DNA from: Viridibacillus soli | Lineage (GTDB): Bacteria > Bacillota > Bacilli > Bacillales_A > Planococcaceae | DNA: 64,000 nucleotides | Direction of reading: 5' to 3' | NCBI RefSeq assembly: GCF_016612995.1 | Contig: NZ_JAEOAH010000005.1 | Coordinates: 62,001-126,000 of the forward strand | Part shown: piece after piece, positions 18,800 to 27,488 of the stretch | How the letters are laid out: each line of letters opens with the position of its first letter | Numbering within the stretch: position 1 is the stretch's first letter | Made by a program: the position numbers and the translations under genes | The notes under the pieces: generated by a model | Databases searched by the model: none | What the model saw: the letters and a program-made list of their open reading frames with translations, nothing else | What the model was told of the DNA's origin: nothing

Positions 18800-19387
18800 T
18801 TATTTAGTATATTGAATCAATAATGGTTGGAATTGCTTCTTTTCTAATGCACTTTCGATTGTTTCATTTATTTGAGTGAAGTCAGAAATAAGCGAGTTTG
18901 GCTTCTTCTCCGGATCATCTTGGCCAAATGGAATGAAGAAAATATTTTTTGTATTCAAAAGTTTCATCAAGTTCATACCATTTAAGCCTAGAGCATCATT
19001 TGTAGAAATTCCTATGACCACTGGGCTACCATTCCGGAGTGTCGCCTTTGCTGCCATTAAAACTGGTGATTCTGTTGCTGCATTAGCAAATTTACTAAGG
19101 GAGTTCCCTGTCATCGGCGCAATCACCATACAATCTAGTGGATTTTTCGGCCCGAACGGTTCAGCTTCCGCTATTGATTTAATGACCTCATGCCCCGCCT
19201 CGGCCTCAATTTTCTCTATCCATTCTTCTCCGGTACCGAATCTCGTTGCAGCATGCAAAACTGAGTGGGTAATAATGGGTACAACTGTCGCACCTTGGTC
19301 TCTTAGACGTTTGATTTTTGGCACGACATCCTCATACGTACAATGTGATGCAGTTATGCCTAAGCCGATGCGCTTCCCATTAAGCAT
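18800..19387 (-). CDS. spoVFB: Dipicolinate synthase subunit B
   Basis: Flavoprotein-fold subunit (195 aa) of dipicolinic acid synthase, which makes the spore core chelator in the mother cell. The flavoprotein family features are GLGITASHCTYEDV at the N-terminus and MVIAPMTGNSLSKFANAATE in the middle, with the anchoring SPVLMAAKATLRNG after it. It overlaps spoVFA by eight bases and starts at ATG nine bases after AAAGGAGG. The presence of this gene is strong evidence that the organism forms endospores. Confidence 0.94.
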   Translation of the reverse strand: MLNGKRIGLGITASHCTYEDVVPKIKRLRDQGATVVPIITHSVLHAATRFGTGEEWIEKIEAEAGHEVIKSIAEAEPFGPKNPLDCMVIAPMTGNSLSKFANAATESPVLMAAKATLRNGSPVVIGISTNDALGLNGMNLMKLLNTKNIFFIPFGQDDPEKKPNSLISDFTQINETIESALEKKQFQPLLIQYTK

Positions 19388-20195
19388 GATGTTCCTCCTT
19401 TAACTTTTCGTTATATAATTCAATCGTCTGAATTAGTAATTCTGCTGCATCTTGCGGAAAATATTTCCCGGGCAATCCTGGTAATTGAATATAGTCAAAA
19501 TCGGGTTGTTCCTCAAATGAAAGACATCCTGGAGCAGATGCCAATTCAAATAATGTTGTAGCTGAACTTAACTTGTCACTAAAGGCAGTTGTTAGCCACT
19601 TTACAGGGACTGTATTAATAACATAATGTAATTCACCCTCAAAAGCATCTGGTGCTAAAAATGATGCTTTATAGCCGTATGCTTCTGCCTCATAAATTTG
19701 CGTTTCTGAACGTGCCAATACATGTATAGTAGCCCCAAGCTCTCTAAATAGGGCAGCTGTCATTTTCGCAACCCTACCAAAGCCCGTGATAACAATTTGT
19801 TGCTTATCCATTGATTTTTGTTCATGATCATAAAATGCTCTGAGCATTCCTTCCGCAGTAAGCTTGGCATTTTGCCAAATAAACTGTTCATCTTGCAAAT
19901 AGGAAATTGTTTTTGCAGTAGACAGTTGCTGTTTGAAATCGGCAGTTGTTCTCCCAACAAACAGTGTTGCTTGTTCTGCTACTTGGAGAAAGCTCTTCAT
20001 ATCCGCTGTCCATTTAAGCGGGTGAATCGGTAAAACAATGCGATTTGGTTGGAGCTTAGTACTTAGCTTTAACAATTCGTCATTCCACTCATCTGAATAT
20101 TTATACAAAACAGTTCGATGAGGTTTTGACAGCTGTACTGCTAGTTTTTTAAAACGTGCATCAGTGCCGATGAGAAGCCATCTTTCCTCTGTCAT
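19380..20195 (-). CDS. spoVFA: Dipicolinate synthase subunit A
   Basis: Catalytic, NAD(P)-binding subunit of dipicolinate synthase (271 aa). A Rossmann-type dinucleotide motif VITGFGRVAKMTAALF lies near residue 135 and resembles D-isomer dehydrogenase/adenosylhomocysteinase folds. The C-terminal motif GLPGKYFPQDAAELLI is typical of DpaA. The start overlaps the ymxH stop by four bases, so ymxH, spoVFA and spoVFB are translated from one message. In B. subtilis this operon is switched on late by sigma K; a possible sigma-K -10 is seen upstream of ymxH. Confidence 0.94.
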   Translation of the reverse strand: MTEERWLLIGTDARFKKLAVQLSKPHRTVLYKYSDEWNDELLKLSTKLQPNRIVLPIHPLKWTADMKSFLQVAEQATLFVGRTTADFKQQLSTAKTISYLQDEQFIWQNAKLTAEGMLRAFYDHEQKSMDKQQIVITGFGRVAKMTAALFRELGATIHVLARSETQIYEAEAYGYKASFLAPDAFEGELHYVINTVPVKWLTTAFSDKLSSATTLFELASAPGCLSFEEQPDFDYIQLPGLPGKYFPQDAAELLIQTIELYNEKLKEEHHA

Positions 20196-20461
20196 TCTGT
20201 TAACCCCGAATTCATTGGCTTTGCTTTATTAAATAAAATACGATCTTCCCCAATGAGGACAATTTCATCCCATGGGATATATTCTTGCGTTTTTGGTGAT
20301 TTCGCCTTAAATGGTAGGCGATGGCCTTTATGAATCATTTCAAAGCCATAAATTTGACCTGTTTTTGGGTCTAGCAAACACTCGGTTTCCGCTAAAATAC
20401 CGAAGCGAATTCCGTCATTCATTTGAATTAATTCCTTCTCAGCTAACTCTGATAAGAGCAT
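20192..20461 (-). CDS. ymxH: YlmC/YmxH family PRC-barrel-like protein
   Basis: 89-aa protein of the YlmC/YmxH sporulation-associated family (PRC-barrel fold), function unknown. The N-terminus MLLSELAEKELIQMNDG and the central KTGQIYGFEMIHKG, then EYIPWDEIVLIGED, are characteristic. The ATG at 20461 is preceded by AAGGAGGGG; 16 further upstream codons are open but lack a ribosome site. It overlaps spoVFA by four bases and follows the mlpA terminator. Confidence 0.88.
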   Translation of the reverse strand: MLLSELAEKELIQMNDGIRFGILAETECLLDPKTGQIYGFEMIHKGHRLPFKAKSPKTQEYIPWDEIVLIGEDRILFNKAKPMNSGLTE

Positions 20462-20482
20462 ACTTCCCCTCCTTTTCGCATG

Positions 20483-20491
20483 TATATTATG
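20483..20491 (-). promoter_or_regulatory. Possible sigma-K-type -10 upstream of ymxH-spoVFAB
   Basis: Minus strand CATAATATA fits the sigma-K -10 pattern CATAnnnTA and lies 22 bases before the ymxH ATG, after the mlpA terminator. No convincing -35 AC is at the right distance, so this is weak. Confidence 0.25.
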
Positions 20492-20540
20492 TATATGCTT
20501 TCGCCCCATTTTTCGTGATTTTTTGCTTCAATTGAATAAT

Positions 20541-20584
20541 ACAAAAAAAGAAAAAGCTAAGGGCATTAGTTGCTTCCCTTAGCT
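20541..20584 (-). terminator. Rho-independent terminator overlapping the mlpA 3' end
   Basis: A perfect 9-bp stem (AGCTAAGGG / CCCTTAGCT, 20555-20584) is followed by TTTTTCTTTTTTTG on the minus strand. The upstream arm lies inside the last mlpA codons. Confidence 0.85.
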
Positions 20585-21798
20585 GGTGTGATGATGGAAC
20601 TTGCATATGGTTGTTTTAAATGTTCTGTAATAATTTGTCCGACTGATTGCACAGTTACTTCTTGTAATTCAGCTAGTGCTTCTTCAATCGTACGATTATA
20701 ACCGAAGACCAGTTCATTTTTAGCATTACGGTTCATATAGTCATACGATGTTTCTAAACCAAGAAGCAAGTTACTTTCAAGCTGTTCCTTCGCAAACATC
20801 AATTCTTTTTCAGTTATACCATCACGACAAATAGTATCAATTGATTGATATATTGTTTGCTGTAATAAAGGTAGCTGATGTGGCGAAGTTCCCGCATAAA
20901 TTACAAATGCTCCGGTATCTTGATAAGCTGAATAATAGGAGTAGACGGAATAAGCAAGTGCTTTTTCCTCTCGTACTTCTTGGAATAATCGAGAAGACAT
21001 GGAATCACCTAGCACACTATTTAGTACAACTAAGCTTAATAGATTTGGCGCTTCCATACCTAACCCGGGATAACCTAATGCAAGGTGGGATTGTTCCACA
21101 TGACTCGTCTTTTCTATTTTTGCTGGAACAAATGTTGGTAAAGTAAGAATTGTAGGTTTCAGCTTTGCCGTATTTGGAAATTGATCAAATAACTCCTCAA
21201 TCATTTGGATAAGCGATGAGGATAAATGGCCTGCAACAGAAACGACAATTTGTTCTGGACGATAATGCTTGTGCATGTACGCCAAAATATTTTCACGATT
21301 AAACGTTTGTAATGTTTCTGCTGTCCCTAATATCGGTGCACCTAATGCGTTATTGGGGAACATTCCTTGCCATAGTCTCTCGTCAACGTCTTCATCTGGC
21401 ACATCTTCAGTCATTGCTATTTCTTCTAAAATCACTTGCCTTTCCTTATCGATATCTTCAGGTGCAAATTTCGAATGAAAAAACATATCTGCCAGCATCT
21501 CAATTGCCTTTTTTGCATGATGATCAAGAACTACTCCATAGTAGCAGGTATTTTCTTTCGATGTAAAGGCATTTAGTTGCCCTCCAATTCGATCAAATGC
21601 TTCTGCAATATCTTTTGCAGAACGTGTTTCAGTCCCTTTAAAAAGCATATGTTCGATAAAATGTGTCATACCGTTCTCATGCGGTTGTTCATAACGCGAA
21701 CCGACATTTACCCAAATGCCTATTGCTACCGAGCGCACATGTGGAATATCTTCCGCAACAATACGTACTCCGTTAGCACAAATATGTTTTGTAACCAA
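20566..21798 (-). CDS. mlpA: M16 family processing protease (MlpA/YmxG)
   Basis: Zinc peptidase of the M16B (mitochondrial processing peptidase-like) family, 410 aa. The inverted zinc motif is intact as HFIEHMLFKGT near residue 46, with an acidic downstream ligand region (VILEEIAMTED). The C-terminal half contains SSRLFQEVREEKALAYSVYS. It begins with TTG (21798) seven bases after AAAAGGAGG. The nearest upstream terminator T-run ends only about 24 bases before this start, so it must depend on read-through or on a promoter inside the repeat array. The cellular substrate is unknown. Confidence 0.93.
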   Translation of the reverse strand: MVTKHICANGVRIVAEDIPHVRSVAIGIWVNVGSRYEQPHENGMTHFIEHMLFKGTETRSAKDIAEAFDRIGGQLNAFTSKENTCYYGVVLDHHAKKAIEMLADMFFHSKFAPEDIDKERQVILEEIAMTEDVPDEDVDERLWQGMFPNNALGAPILGTAETLQTFNRENILAYMHKHYRPEQIVVSVAGHLSSSLIQMIEELFDQFPNTAKLKPTILTLPTFVPAKIEKTSHVEQSHLALGYPGLGMEAPNLLSLVVLNSVLGDSMSSRLFQEVREEKALAYSVYSYYSAYQDTGAFVIYAGTSPHQLPLLQQTIYQSIDTICRDGITEKELMFAKEQLESNLLLGLETSYDYMNRNAKNELVFGYNRTIEEALAELQEVTVQSVGQIITEHLKQPYASSIITPAKGSN

Positions 21799-21821
21799 AT
21801 AGCTTCCTCCTTTTAATACAT

Positions 21822-21860
21822 GAAAAAGAGGTCGCCGTTTTGTTGGAAACGGACGACCTC
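21822..21860 (-). terminator. Strong terminator at the end of the pnp 3' UTR
   Basis: A long stem pairs GAGGTCG (21828-21834) plus CCGTTT with AAACGG and CGACCTC (21854-21860), with one bulged base and loop TGTTGG. It is followed on the minus strand by TTTTTC. It should end transcripts coming from pnp through the repeat array. Confidence 0.88.
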
Positions 21861-21912
21861 AGAGATTTAAAGTTTATGAAATTTAAGCCTACAGATTGTA
21901 GGGCGATTGAAG
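21861..21912 (-). other. Short spacer between repeat array and terminator
   Basis: 52 bp with no gene. It contains one small perfect hairpin on the minus strand, CCTACA-ATC-TGTAGG (about 21889-21903). No repeat copy is recognisable here. Confidence 0.6.
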
Positions 21913-22428
21913 TATTTACTTTCATATCCAGCTTCAGCGGCCAATCCCTCGAGGTCACTTCCATCTTCTCGGTCGAAAGCTGAAATAATACTTTCGATTC
22001 GAAGATTACAGTGCTTGTCGGGATTGAACGGGCCGCTTTAGCATTTACTTTCATATCCAGCTTTAGGCGTTAGACTCTCGAGGTCACTTCCACTTCCTCG
22101 GACAAAAGCTGGAAAAATGCTTTTGTTTCGAACGTTACAGTGCTTGTCGAGTCTGAACGAGCGCCTTCAGCATTTACTTCCATATCCAGCTTCAGGCGTG
22201 AGACTCTCGAGGTCACTTCTACTTCCTCGGACAAAAGCTGGAAAAATGCTTTTGTTTCGAAAGTTACAGTGCTTGTCGAGTCCGAACGAGCGCCTTCAGC
22301 ATTTACTTTCATATCCAGCTTCAGGCGCTAGACTCTCGAGGTCACTTCTACTTCCTCGGACAAAAGCTGGAAAAATGCTTTTGTTTCGAAAGTTACAGTG
22401 CTTGTCGAGTCTGAACGAGCGCCTTCAG
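21913..22428 (-). repeat. Four tandem 129-bp structured repeats in the pnp 3' UTR
   Basis: Four head-to-tail copies, each exactly 129 bp: 21913-22041 (diverged), 22042-22170, 22171-22299 and 22300-22428. The three copies nearest pnp differ at only a few bases. Each can fold with an outer stem of two 6-bp blocks separated by a 5-nt GAACG bulge, and an inner stem of 7-8 bp with a 9-11 nt loop. In the copy next to pnp the outer arms are 22324-22335 and 22407-22423, the inner arms 22360-22367 and 22377-22384. In the diverged copy they are 21937-21948 and 22020-22036, inner 21973-21979 and 21991-21997. Paired positions change together between these two copies. In-frame stops argue against coding. 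The array starts at the pnp stop codon and occupies the place of B. subtilis ylxY. Function unknown. Confidence 0.95.
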
Positions 22429-22431
22429 CAT

Positions 22432-24543
22432 TTATTTTTGCTCTGCGCGTTCTTTTTCTTCTTTTATTACTACTTTGCGTGATAAGTTTACGCGACCTTG
22501 GTTGTCGATTTCGATTACTTTAACAAGTAACTCATCTTCTAATTTAAGGACGTCTTCAACCGCTTTTGTGCGTTCTTCTTGAATTTCAGAAATGTGCAGT
22601 AAGCCGTCTTTACCTGGGAATATTTGAACGAATGCACCGAATTTTTCAATACGTTTTACTTTACCCATATAGTATTCGCCTACAACTGCTTCACGTACAA
22701 TATTTTCAATGATTTCTTTTGCACGTGCGTTCATTGCTTCATCAATAGAAGAGATGTAAATTGTACCATCTTGTTCAGTATCAATTTTCACGCCAGTTTC
22801 TTCGATAATTTTATTAATTTGTTTACCACCAGGTCCGATAACGTCACGGATTTTATCTGGGTTAATTTTAACCATAATAATTTTAGGTGCGTATTTAGAA
22901 AGGCTATTGCGACTTTCTGGCATAGTTGCAAGCATAGACTCAAGAATATGCATACGGCCAATTTTCGCTTGAGTTAATGCTTCTTCTAGGATTTCTTGAG
23001 ATAAACCATCAATTTTAATATCCATTTGAAGTGCAGTAACACCTTGAGCTGTACCTGCTACTTTAAAGTCCATATCGCCAAGATGATCTTCCATACCTTG
23101 AATATCCGTTAAGATTGAATAGTGTTCACCTTTTTTGATAAGACCCATTGCAATACCTGCAACTGGTGCTTTAAGTGGTACACCTGCATCCAACATTGCA
23201 AGTGTCGATCCACAAATACTTGCTTGTGAAGTTGAACCGTTTGATTCTAATACTTCTGATACGCAACGGATTGTGTATGGGAAGTCTTTTTCATTTGGAA
23301 TAACTGCTTCTAAAGCACGTTCGCCTAAAGCACCATGTCCGATTTCACGACGACCTGGTCCACGAATTGGGCCAGTTTCTCCAACTGAGAATTGAGGGAA
23401 GTTATAATGGTGCATAAAGCGTTTAGATTCTTCAACACCTAAACCGTCGATAATTTGAACATCGCCTAGTGCACCTAAAGTACAAACTGATAGTGCTTGA
23501 GTTTGTCCACGTGTGAATAAACCTGAACCATGCGCTCTTGGAAGTAATCCTACTTCTGAAGATAACGGACGGATTTCATCTAATTTACGACCATCAGGAC
23601 GGATTTTGTCTTCTGTGATTAAACGGCGTACTTCTTCTTTCACCATTTTATCTAATATTTCGCTAACTTGTTTTAAAGTAGTATCATCTGCTTCAGCTTC
23701 TTCGTATTTTGCAATAACTTCAGCTTTTACAGCATTAATAGCTTCTTCACGAGCATGCTTTTCATAAGTTTGAATAGCAGCAACCATTTTAGTTCCGAAT
23801 TCCGCATTGATTTCTGCGAATAATTCTTCATTAATTGCATGTAATGTAACTTCCATTTTTTCTTTACCGCATTCAGCAGCAATTGTTTCTTGGAAGGCAA
23901 TTACTTTTTTGATTTCTTCGTGACCGAATATAATAGCTTCAAGCATTGTTTCTTCAGGAACTTCTAAAGCGCCTGCTTCAACCATGTTGATTGCGTCTTT
24001 GGTACCTGCAACCGTTAAGTTAATTGTTGATTTTTCCCATTGTGCAACTGTTGGGTTTACGATGAATTCGCCATCAACTAGACCTACTTGTACACCTGCA
24101 ATAGGTCCGTCAAACGGAATATCAGAAACCATAAGTGCAAGTGATGAGCCTAGCATAGCTGCCATTTCTGAAGGACAATCTTGATCCGCAGACATTACCA
24201 TAGAAATTACTTGTACTTCATTACGGAAGCCATCTGGGAATAATGGGCGAATTGGACGGTCGATTAAGCGCGAAGTTAAAACCGCTTTTTCAGAAGGACG
24301 TCCTTCACGTTTGATAAATCCACCTGGGATTTTACCAACCGCATATAATTTTTCTTCATAGTTCACTGTTAATGGGAAGAAGTCTAATGGTTTTGGTTTT
24401 TTTGAAGCCGTTGCATTTGATAAGACAACCGTTTCTCCATAACGTACTAATACTGATCCATTAGCTTGCTTTGCGAGCTGACCTACTTCGATTTGTAAAG
24501 GTCTTCCGGCCCATTCATAGGTATAAACCTTTTTTTCGTTCAT
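22432..24543 (-). CDS. pnp: Polyribonucleotide nucleotidyltransferase (PNPase)
   Basis: Trimeric phosphorolytic 3'-to-5' exoribonuclease, the main exonuclease of mRNA decay. At 703 aa it has the standard layout: first RNase PH domain, helical linker, second catalytic RNase PH domain ([34 protein letters not shown]), KH domain with [17 protein letters not shown] near residue 560, and S1 domain ([21 protein letters not shown]) to the C-terminus. The stop codon lies at the very edge of the 129-bp repeat homology, so the mRNA carries about 600 nt of structured 3' UTR before a terminator. The start is preceded by GAGAGGAG. Confidence 0.97.
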   Translation of the reverse strand: MNEKKVYTYEWAGRPLQIEVGQLAKQANGSVLVRYGETVVLSNATASKKPKPLDFFPLTVNYEEKLYAVGKIPGGFIKREGRPSEKAVLTSRLIDRPIRPLFPDGFRNEVQVISMVMSADQDCPSEMAAMLGSSLALMVSDIPFDGPIAGVQVGLVDGEFIVNPTVAQWEKSTINLTVAGTKDAINMVEAGALEVPEETMLEAIIFGHEEIKKVIAFQETIAAECGKEKMEVTLHAINEELFAEINAEFGTKMVAAIQTYEKHAREEAINAVKAEVIAKYEEAEADDTTLKQVSEILDKMVKEEVRRLITEDKIRPDGRKLDEIRPLSSEVGLLPRAHGSGLFTRGQTQALSVCTLGALGDVQIIDGLGVEESKRFMHHYNFPQFSVGETGPIRGPGRREIGHGALGERALEAVIPNEKDFPYTIRCVSEVLESNGSTSQASICGSTLAMLDAGVPLKAPVAGIAMGLIKKGEHYSILTDIQGMEDHLGDMDFKVAGTAQGVTALQMDIKIDGLSQEILEEALTQAKIGRMHILESMLATMPESRNSLSKYAPKIIMVKINPDKIRDVIGPGGKQINKIIEETGVKIDTEQDGTIYISSIDEAMNARAKEIIENIVREAVVGEYYMGKVKRIEKFGAFVQIFPGKDGLLHISEIQEERTKAVEDVLKLEDELLVKVIEIDNQGRVNLSRKVVIKEEKERAEQK

Positions 24544-24686
24544 TTATTTGAACTCCTCTCTCAAAGAAAAAATCTATTCATGTATTTATGTAGTACTTTT
24601 AGTTTATCAAAAAAGAGATGCTTATGCGAAACATTTCAATTCTTTATAATCAATTTGTTGTAGGAGGTTTAATTTATTGAAGCATA

Positions 24687-24713
24687 AAGAAAAAGCGGGA
24701 CAAGCCCGCTTTC
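24687..24713 (-). terminator. Rho-independent terminator after rpsO
   Basis: AAGCGGG / CCCGCTT stem (24693-24711) with loop CTTGT on the minus strand, followed by TTTCTTT. It separates rpsO from pnp. Confidence 0.85.
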
Positions 24714-24726
24714 ACAAAATTGCATG

Positions 24727-24996
24727 TTATCGACGTAAGCCGAGTTTAGTAATGATATCACGGTAGCGTGGTACGTCATTTTCACGTAAATATTTTAATA
24801 AGTTACGACGACGTCCGACCATTTTGAATAAACCGCGACGAGAGTGGTGGTCTTTTTTATGAGTACGTAGGTGCTCATTTAAGTTGTTAATCTCTTCCGT
24901 AAGGATAGCGATTTGAACTTCTGGTGACCCAGTATCACTTTCGTGTACACGGAATTCAGAAATAATTTCGTTTTTGCGTTCTTGTGCTAGTGCCAT
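24727..24996 (-). CDS. rpsO: 30S ribosomal protein S15
   Basis: 89-aa primary 16S rRNA-binding protein of the small subunit platform. The full sequence is typical, including [20 protein letters not shown] and the conserved [19 protein letters not shown]. The ATG at 24996 lies seven bases after AGGAGGTG. The 158 bp upstream (to ribF) contains a CTTATG/CATAAG hairpin and no gene; S15 represses its own translation through leader structures in several bacteria, but I could not identify such a fold with confidence here. Confidence 0.97.
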   Translation of the reverse strand: MALAQERKNEIISEFRVHESDTGSPEVQIAILTEEINNLNEHLRTHKKDHHSRRGLFKMVGRRRNLLKYLRENDVPRYRDIITKLGLRR

Positions 24997-25154
24997 CCTA
25001 TTCACCTCCTAAATTGAAATATCCCCAAATGCTGAGCAAACGTTGGTGAATCGAAAGCCAAGCAATGGTTTAGTGAACGCAATATGAAGTACATCATATA
25101 GAGCGAGTCACTTATGAAATAGTAACATAAGCGCCCCTTAGAATCAACTATTAT

Positions 25155-26105
25155 CTAACGTTCACGCAAATATTTCAATGCATTCTCTTTATCTATTTCG
25201 ATTTGTGCTTTTAGCGTATCGATGCCATCAAATTTCTGTTCTGATCGTAAATGTTTGTACCAATCTACATTCACTTCTTCGGCATAGATATTTTTATCGA
25301 AGTCCATCATATGTACTTCTATCGTTAGGTTTTTTTCATCAGGGTTTTTGAATGTTGGTTTGTAGCCAATATTACAGACACCATCAAACCATTCGTTTTG
25401 AACTTGTATACGCACAGCGTAGACCCCATTCGCTGGAACGAACGTTCCTTCATGCGCTTGAATATTCGCTGTTGGGAAGCCAATTTGACGCCCACGCTTA
25501 TCTCCATGCACTACAATACCAGGGATTTGGAATGGTCTTCCTAGAAGTTCATGGACATTTTCCATATCACCGGCTTGTAACAACTTGCGAATGCGAGTTG
25601 AGCTAATCTTCTCGTCTTCTTGAACTTGTTTGTCAGTAACAGTTACATCAAACTCTTTGTTACTTAATGTTTTCATATCTTCCATCGTCCCTTTACCAAA
25701 TGCACCAAATGTAAAGTCGAAGCCGGCTGTCACATGTTTTACATTTAAATTACGAATAAATACATCTACAAATTCACTTGGGCTAAGATTAGCAAAATCT
25801 GAAGTGAAGCGTACGACGAATACTGTATCAACGCCCATACCTTCTAAAATATCTAGCTTTTGCTTTAATGGTGTAATATAAAATACTTGTTCTTTTCTTT
25901 GACCTAATACAATCGATGGATGCGGATCAAACGTCATTACAGCTGTCTTCAGATTTTGCTCCTGCGCTTGCTTTTTTGCTAGCTCTATTACTGCTTGATG
26001 GCCTCGATGAACCCCGTCAAAAAATCCGGTTGCAAGCGAATATGGCCCTTCAATATGTGGATGACTAATTTGGTGAGGGTACATTAATTGAATCACTTTC
26101 ATCAT
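25155..26105 (-). CDS. ribF: Bifunctional riboflavin kinase / FAD synthetase
   Basis: Converts riboflavin to FMN and then FAD. The N-terminal nucleotidyltransferase domain shows ATGFFDGVHRGHQAVI and SSTRIRKLLQAGDM. The C-terminal flavokinase domain shows GDKRGRQIGFPTANI near residue 200. At 316 aa it has the family length; it corresponds to B. subtilis ribC. It starts with two adjacent ATG codons after AGGAGG and is 11 bp downstream of truB, so they are cotranscribed. No FMN riboswitch is present in that short gap. Confidence 0.96.
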   Translation of the reverse strand: MMKVIQLMYPHQISHPHIEGPYSLATGFFDGVHRGHQAVIELAKKQAQEQNLKTAVMTFDPHPSIVLGQRKEQVFYITPLKQKLDILEGMGVDTVFVVRFTSDFANLSPSEFVDVFIRNLNVKHVTAGFDFTFGAFGKGTMEDMKTLSNKEFDVTVTDKQVQEDEKISSTRIRKLLQAGDMENVHELLGRPFQIPGIVVHGDKRGRQIGFPTANIQAHEGTFVPANGVYAVRIQVQNEWFDGVCNIGYKPTFKNPDEKNLTIEVHMMDFDKNIYAEEVNVDWYKHLRSEQKFDGIDTLKAQIEIDKENALKYLRER

Positions 26106-26116
26106 AAAGAAACCTC

Positions 26117-27031
26117 CTAATCAACGGCTGGGAACATTTTTTCGGGCTTCATTAGCCCTTCTTTTGTTGGATGCTTAATATAAATAGCAACCGCTCTCTC
26201 ATTTTCTACAAATACTATTTTATCATGTTCTGCTAAAGATGAGTGCATCGGAAGTACTTGCCCATTTATAATTTGCTTATGATTATCTTCAGTAATTTGG
26301 AAGGTTGGATAATCAGTTAACGCTTGTTCAATCGGCATGATCACTTTACTTAGTTCCCCCGCCTCAGCAATTTCACGTAAACCATCAATTGTGACACAAT
26401 CTTCTTTAGTAAAATTCCCTGAAGCAGTACGGATTAACGAAGCCATATGTGCTGGGTAGCCTAGCTTTTCACCTATTTGTACAGCTAATGTGCGAATATA
26501 TGTCCCTTTACTACATGCGATGCGAACTGGGAATGTAATCGTAGCCCCTTCATACACTGCCTTATCGCCTAATAGTTCTAATGCATAAATCGTAACTTTA
26601 CGAGATGGCCGTTCTATTACTTGTCCTTGACGTGCGTATTCGTATAATTTCCGACCATTTATTTTAACAGCTGAATACATCGGTGGAGTTTGAGAAATCT
26701 CACCTGTCAAGCCCTCAAGTACAGTTAGTAGTTGCTCACGTGTAATCGTTTTTACACTATCATTTTCTTCTACTATTTCACCTTCAGCATCCTCTGTTGT
26801 TGTAGAAGTACCAATTGATATAACAGCTTCATACATTTTACCAGCGTCAGTCAAATATTCTGCAAGACGCGTTGCATTACCGATACAAATTGGTAGAACA
26901 CCTTCTACACCCGGGTCAAGTGTACCCGTATGTCCAACTTTTTTAGTTTGCAGTATTTTTCGTAGTTTAAAAACGCAATCGTGAGAAGTCATTCCACGTT
27001 CTTTCCATAAAGGAAGAATGCCATGCTGCAT
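26117..27031 (-). CDS. truB: tRNA pseudouridine(55) synthase
   Basis: Makes pseudouridine 55 in the T-loop of tRNAs. The catalytic aspartate lies in GHTGTLDPGVEGVLPI near residue 36, preceded by the MTSHDCVFKLRKI motif. About 304 aa. The ATG at 27031 is nine bases after AAGGAG; a TTG three codons earlier overlaps that site. It lies downstream of the rbfA terminator in the usual rbfA-truB-ribF order. Confidence 0.96.
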   Translation of the reverse strand: MQHGILPLWKERGMTSHDCVFKLRKILQTKKVGHTGTLDPGVEGVLPICIGNATRLAEYLTDAGKMYEAVISIGTSTTTEDAEGEIVEENDSVKTITREQLLTVLEGLTGEISQTPPMYSAVKINGRKLYEYARQGQVIERPSRKVTIYALELLGDKAVYEGATITFPVRIACSKGTYIRTLAVQIGEKLGYPAHMASLIRTASGNFTKEDCVTIDGLREIAEAGELSKVIMPIEQALTDYPTFQITEDNHKQIINGQVLPMHSSLAEHDKIVFVENERAVAIYIKHPTKEGLMKPEKMFPAVD

Positions 27032-27075
27032 TCGTGCCAACTCCTTTTTTTATCTAAATTTTCTTATTATAAAAA

Positions 27076-27112
27076 CAGAAAAAGCCTGCAAATAGTAAGT
27101 TTTGCAGACTTT
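27076..27112 (-). terminator. Rho-independent terminator after rbfA
   Basis: A 9-bp stem (27084-27092 with 27101-27109, one G-T pair) is followed by TTTTTC on the minus strand. It separates the nusA-infB-rbfA transcript from truB-ribF. Confidence 0.8.
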
Positions 27113-27118
27113 TTTCGA

Positions 27119-27469
27119 TTATTGATCTTGTGATTCATGTAGTTGACGTAACAACGTGTCAATTTTATTACCATATTCAGCCGATGAGTCAAACTCAAAG
27201 GATAATTCTGGTGTAATTCTTAAACGAATACGTTGACCAATTTCAGAACGAATAAAGCCTTTTGCTTTTTCTAGACCTTTTAATGTGTCTTGACGCTCTC
27301 TTTCAGTGCCTAAGCAAGTAATATAAATTGTTGCTTGTTGTAGGTCACCTGTTACTTCAACATCTGTTACAGTAACAAATCCAACACGAGGATCTTTTAG
27401 TTTACGGACGATAATTTCCCCGAGTTCTTTTTTCATTTGTTCTGCAACACGATTTGCGCGCATACTCAT
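27119..27469 (-). CDS. rbfA: 30S ribosome-binding factor A
   Basis: KH-fold ribosome maturation factor for 16S rRNA processing and cold adaptation, 116 aa. The motif [20 protein letters not shown] at the N-terminus and [19 protein letters not shown] are characteristic. The start follows TTGAGGTG by seven bases. It is the last gene of the rimP-nusA-rnpM-ylxQ-infB-ylxP-rbfA cluster and is followed by a terminator. Confidence 0.96.
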   Translation of the reverse strand: MSMRANRVAEQMKKELGEIIVRKLKDPRVGFVTVTDVEVTGDLQQATIYITCLGTERERQDTLKGLEKAKGFIRSEIGQRIRLRITPELSFEFDSSAEYGNKIDTLLRQLHESQDQ

Positions 27470-27488
27470 AATTGTTTCACCTCAATTT

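Noticed and set aside
21773-22054. Second open frame from the diverged repeat copy into mlpA
   Set aside because: It runs through the terminator hairpin and the mlpA ribosome site and has no start signal.
22070-22312. Open frame through the 129-bp repeats (AEGARSDSTSTVTFETKAFF-type peptide, 43 codons per unit) as a repeat protein
   Set aside because: The unit length is a multiple of three, but two of the copies carry an in-frame TAG, there is no ribosome site, and base changes follow stem pairing instead of codon positions.
21913-22428. CRISPR array
   Set aside because: The 129-bp units are directly abutting with no unique spacers, are too long for CRISPR repeats, and no cas genes are present.
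26106-26116. FMN riboswitch before ribF
   Set aside because: The gap to truB is 11 bp, too short for any riboswitch.
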